NCBI GenBank assembly: GCA_963630635.1
Contig: CAVGOA010000037.1
Location: forward strand, 1 to 22,367
Direction: 5' to 3'
From: Paratractidigestivibacter sp963630635
GTDB lineage: Bacteria > Actinomycetota > Coriobacteriia > Coriobacteriales > Atopobiaceae
Length of the DNA stretch: 22,367 bases
Part shown: piece after piece, positions 22,320-22,367 of the stretch
Layout: each line of letters opens with the position of its first letter
Numbering within the stretch: the first letter of the stretch is position 1
Made by a program: the position numbers and the translations under genes
The notes under the pieces: generated by a model
Databases searched by the model: none
What the model was told of the DNA's origin: nothing
Seen by the model: the letters and a program-made list of their open reading frames with translations, nothing else

Positions 22320-22367
22320 GAAATCACCTGACCATATTAGTTCCCCTCGCCCCTGTCCGCAAACCCC

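Noticed and set aside
1..22367. CRISPR arrays, tRNA or rRNA genes, insertion sequences with transposase
   Set aside because: No regularly spaced repeats, no cloverleaf or rRNA signatures, and no transposase or integrase reading frame were seen on either strand. The only dispersed repeats are the non-coding palindromic elements.

Overview
The window looks like a chromosomal segment of a GC-rich gut actinobacterium, most likely Collinsella or a close Coriobacteriia relative. This rests on the strong G/C third-position codon bias, Gram-positive style lipoproteins, PTS sugar uptake, a GHKL/LytTR two-component pair and gene content I associate with that group. The genus is an inference; there is no rRNA marker here.

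Layout. 1-52 is the tail of an unidentified gene. 243-1861 (minus) is a two-gene unit: an AraC-type regulator followed by a free-standing B3/B4-domain protein. A divergent, AT-rich intergenic region (1862-2075) leads into a four-gene plus-strand operon (2076-7380): a YgeY-like M20 hydrolase, a GH1 6-phospho-beta-glucosidase, a PTS EIIBC permease and a YgeX-like diaminopropionate ammonia-lyase. The operon looks built to import and phosphorylate a beta-glucoside, cleave it, hydrolyse an amide-type bond and deaminate a diaminopropionate-like amino acid. 7596-10250 (minus) is a calcium/manganese-type P-type ATPase. Its leader carries a clear yybP-ykoY (Mn2+) riboswitch and two tandem terminators. 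10693-13140 (plus) is a complete polar amino-acid ABC importer (binding lipoprotein, permease, ATPase) behind a promoter flanked by two near-identical operator-like repeats. Then come a HAD phosphatase (13445-14239, plus) and, convergent to it, the GTPase EngB (14303-14890, minus). Further along on the minus strand is a LytTR response regulator with a GHKL histidine kinase, joined by an ATGA overlap (14950-16991). Divergent from them are a small Ser-rich lipoprotein (17337-17816) and a large GH3 glycosidase with permuted domain order, a Tat-like N-terminus and a C-terminal membrane anchor (17999-20953). The window ends with a DUF1835/DUF3658-type protein and a 96-residue single-pass membrane protein.

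The least ordinary non-coding feature is a family of palindromic elements of about 124-130 bp (95-221, 7422-7548, 21831-21954 and, with unrelated terminal arms and opposite orientation, 13180-13309). All four share a central CC-AACTG-GG hairpin core, while the surrounding stems differ in sequence but still pair. Two copies sit exactly between convergent genes, with A/T runs on their flanks, as bidirectional terminators would. The other strong RNA-level signal is the Mn2+ riboswitch, in which two terminators appear to be linked through one shared antiterminator strand.
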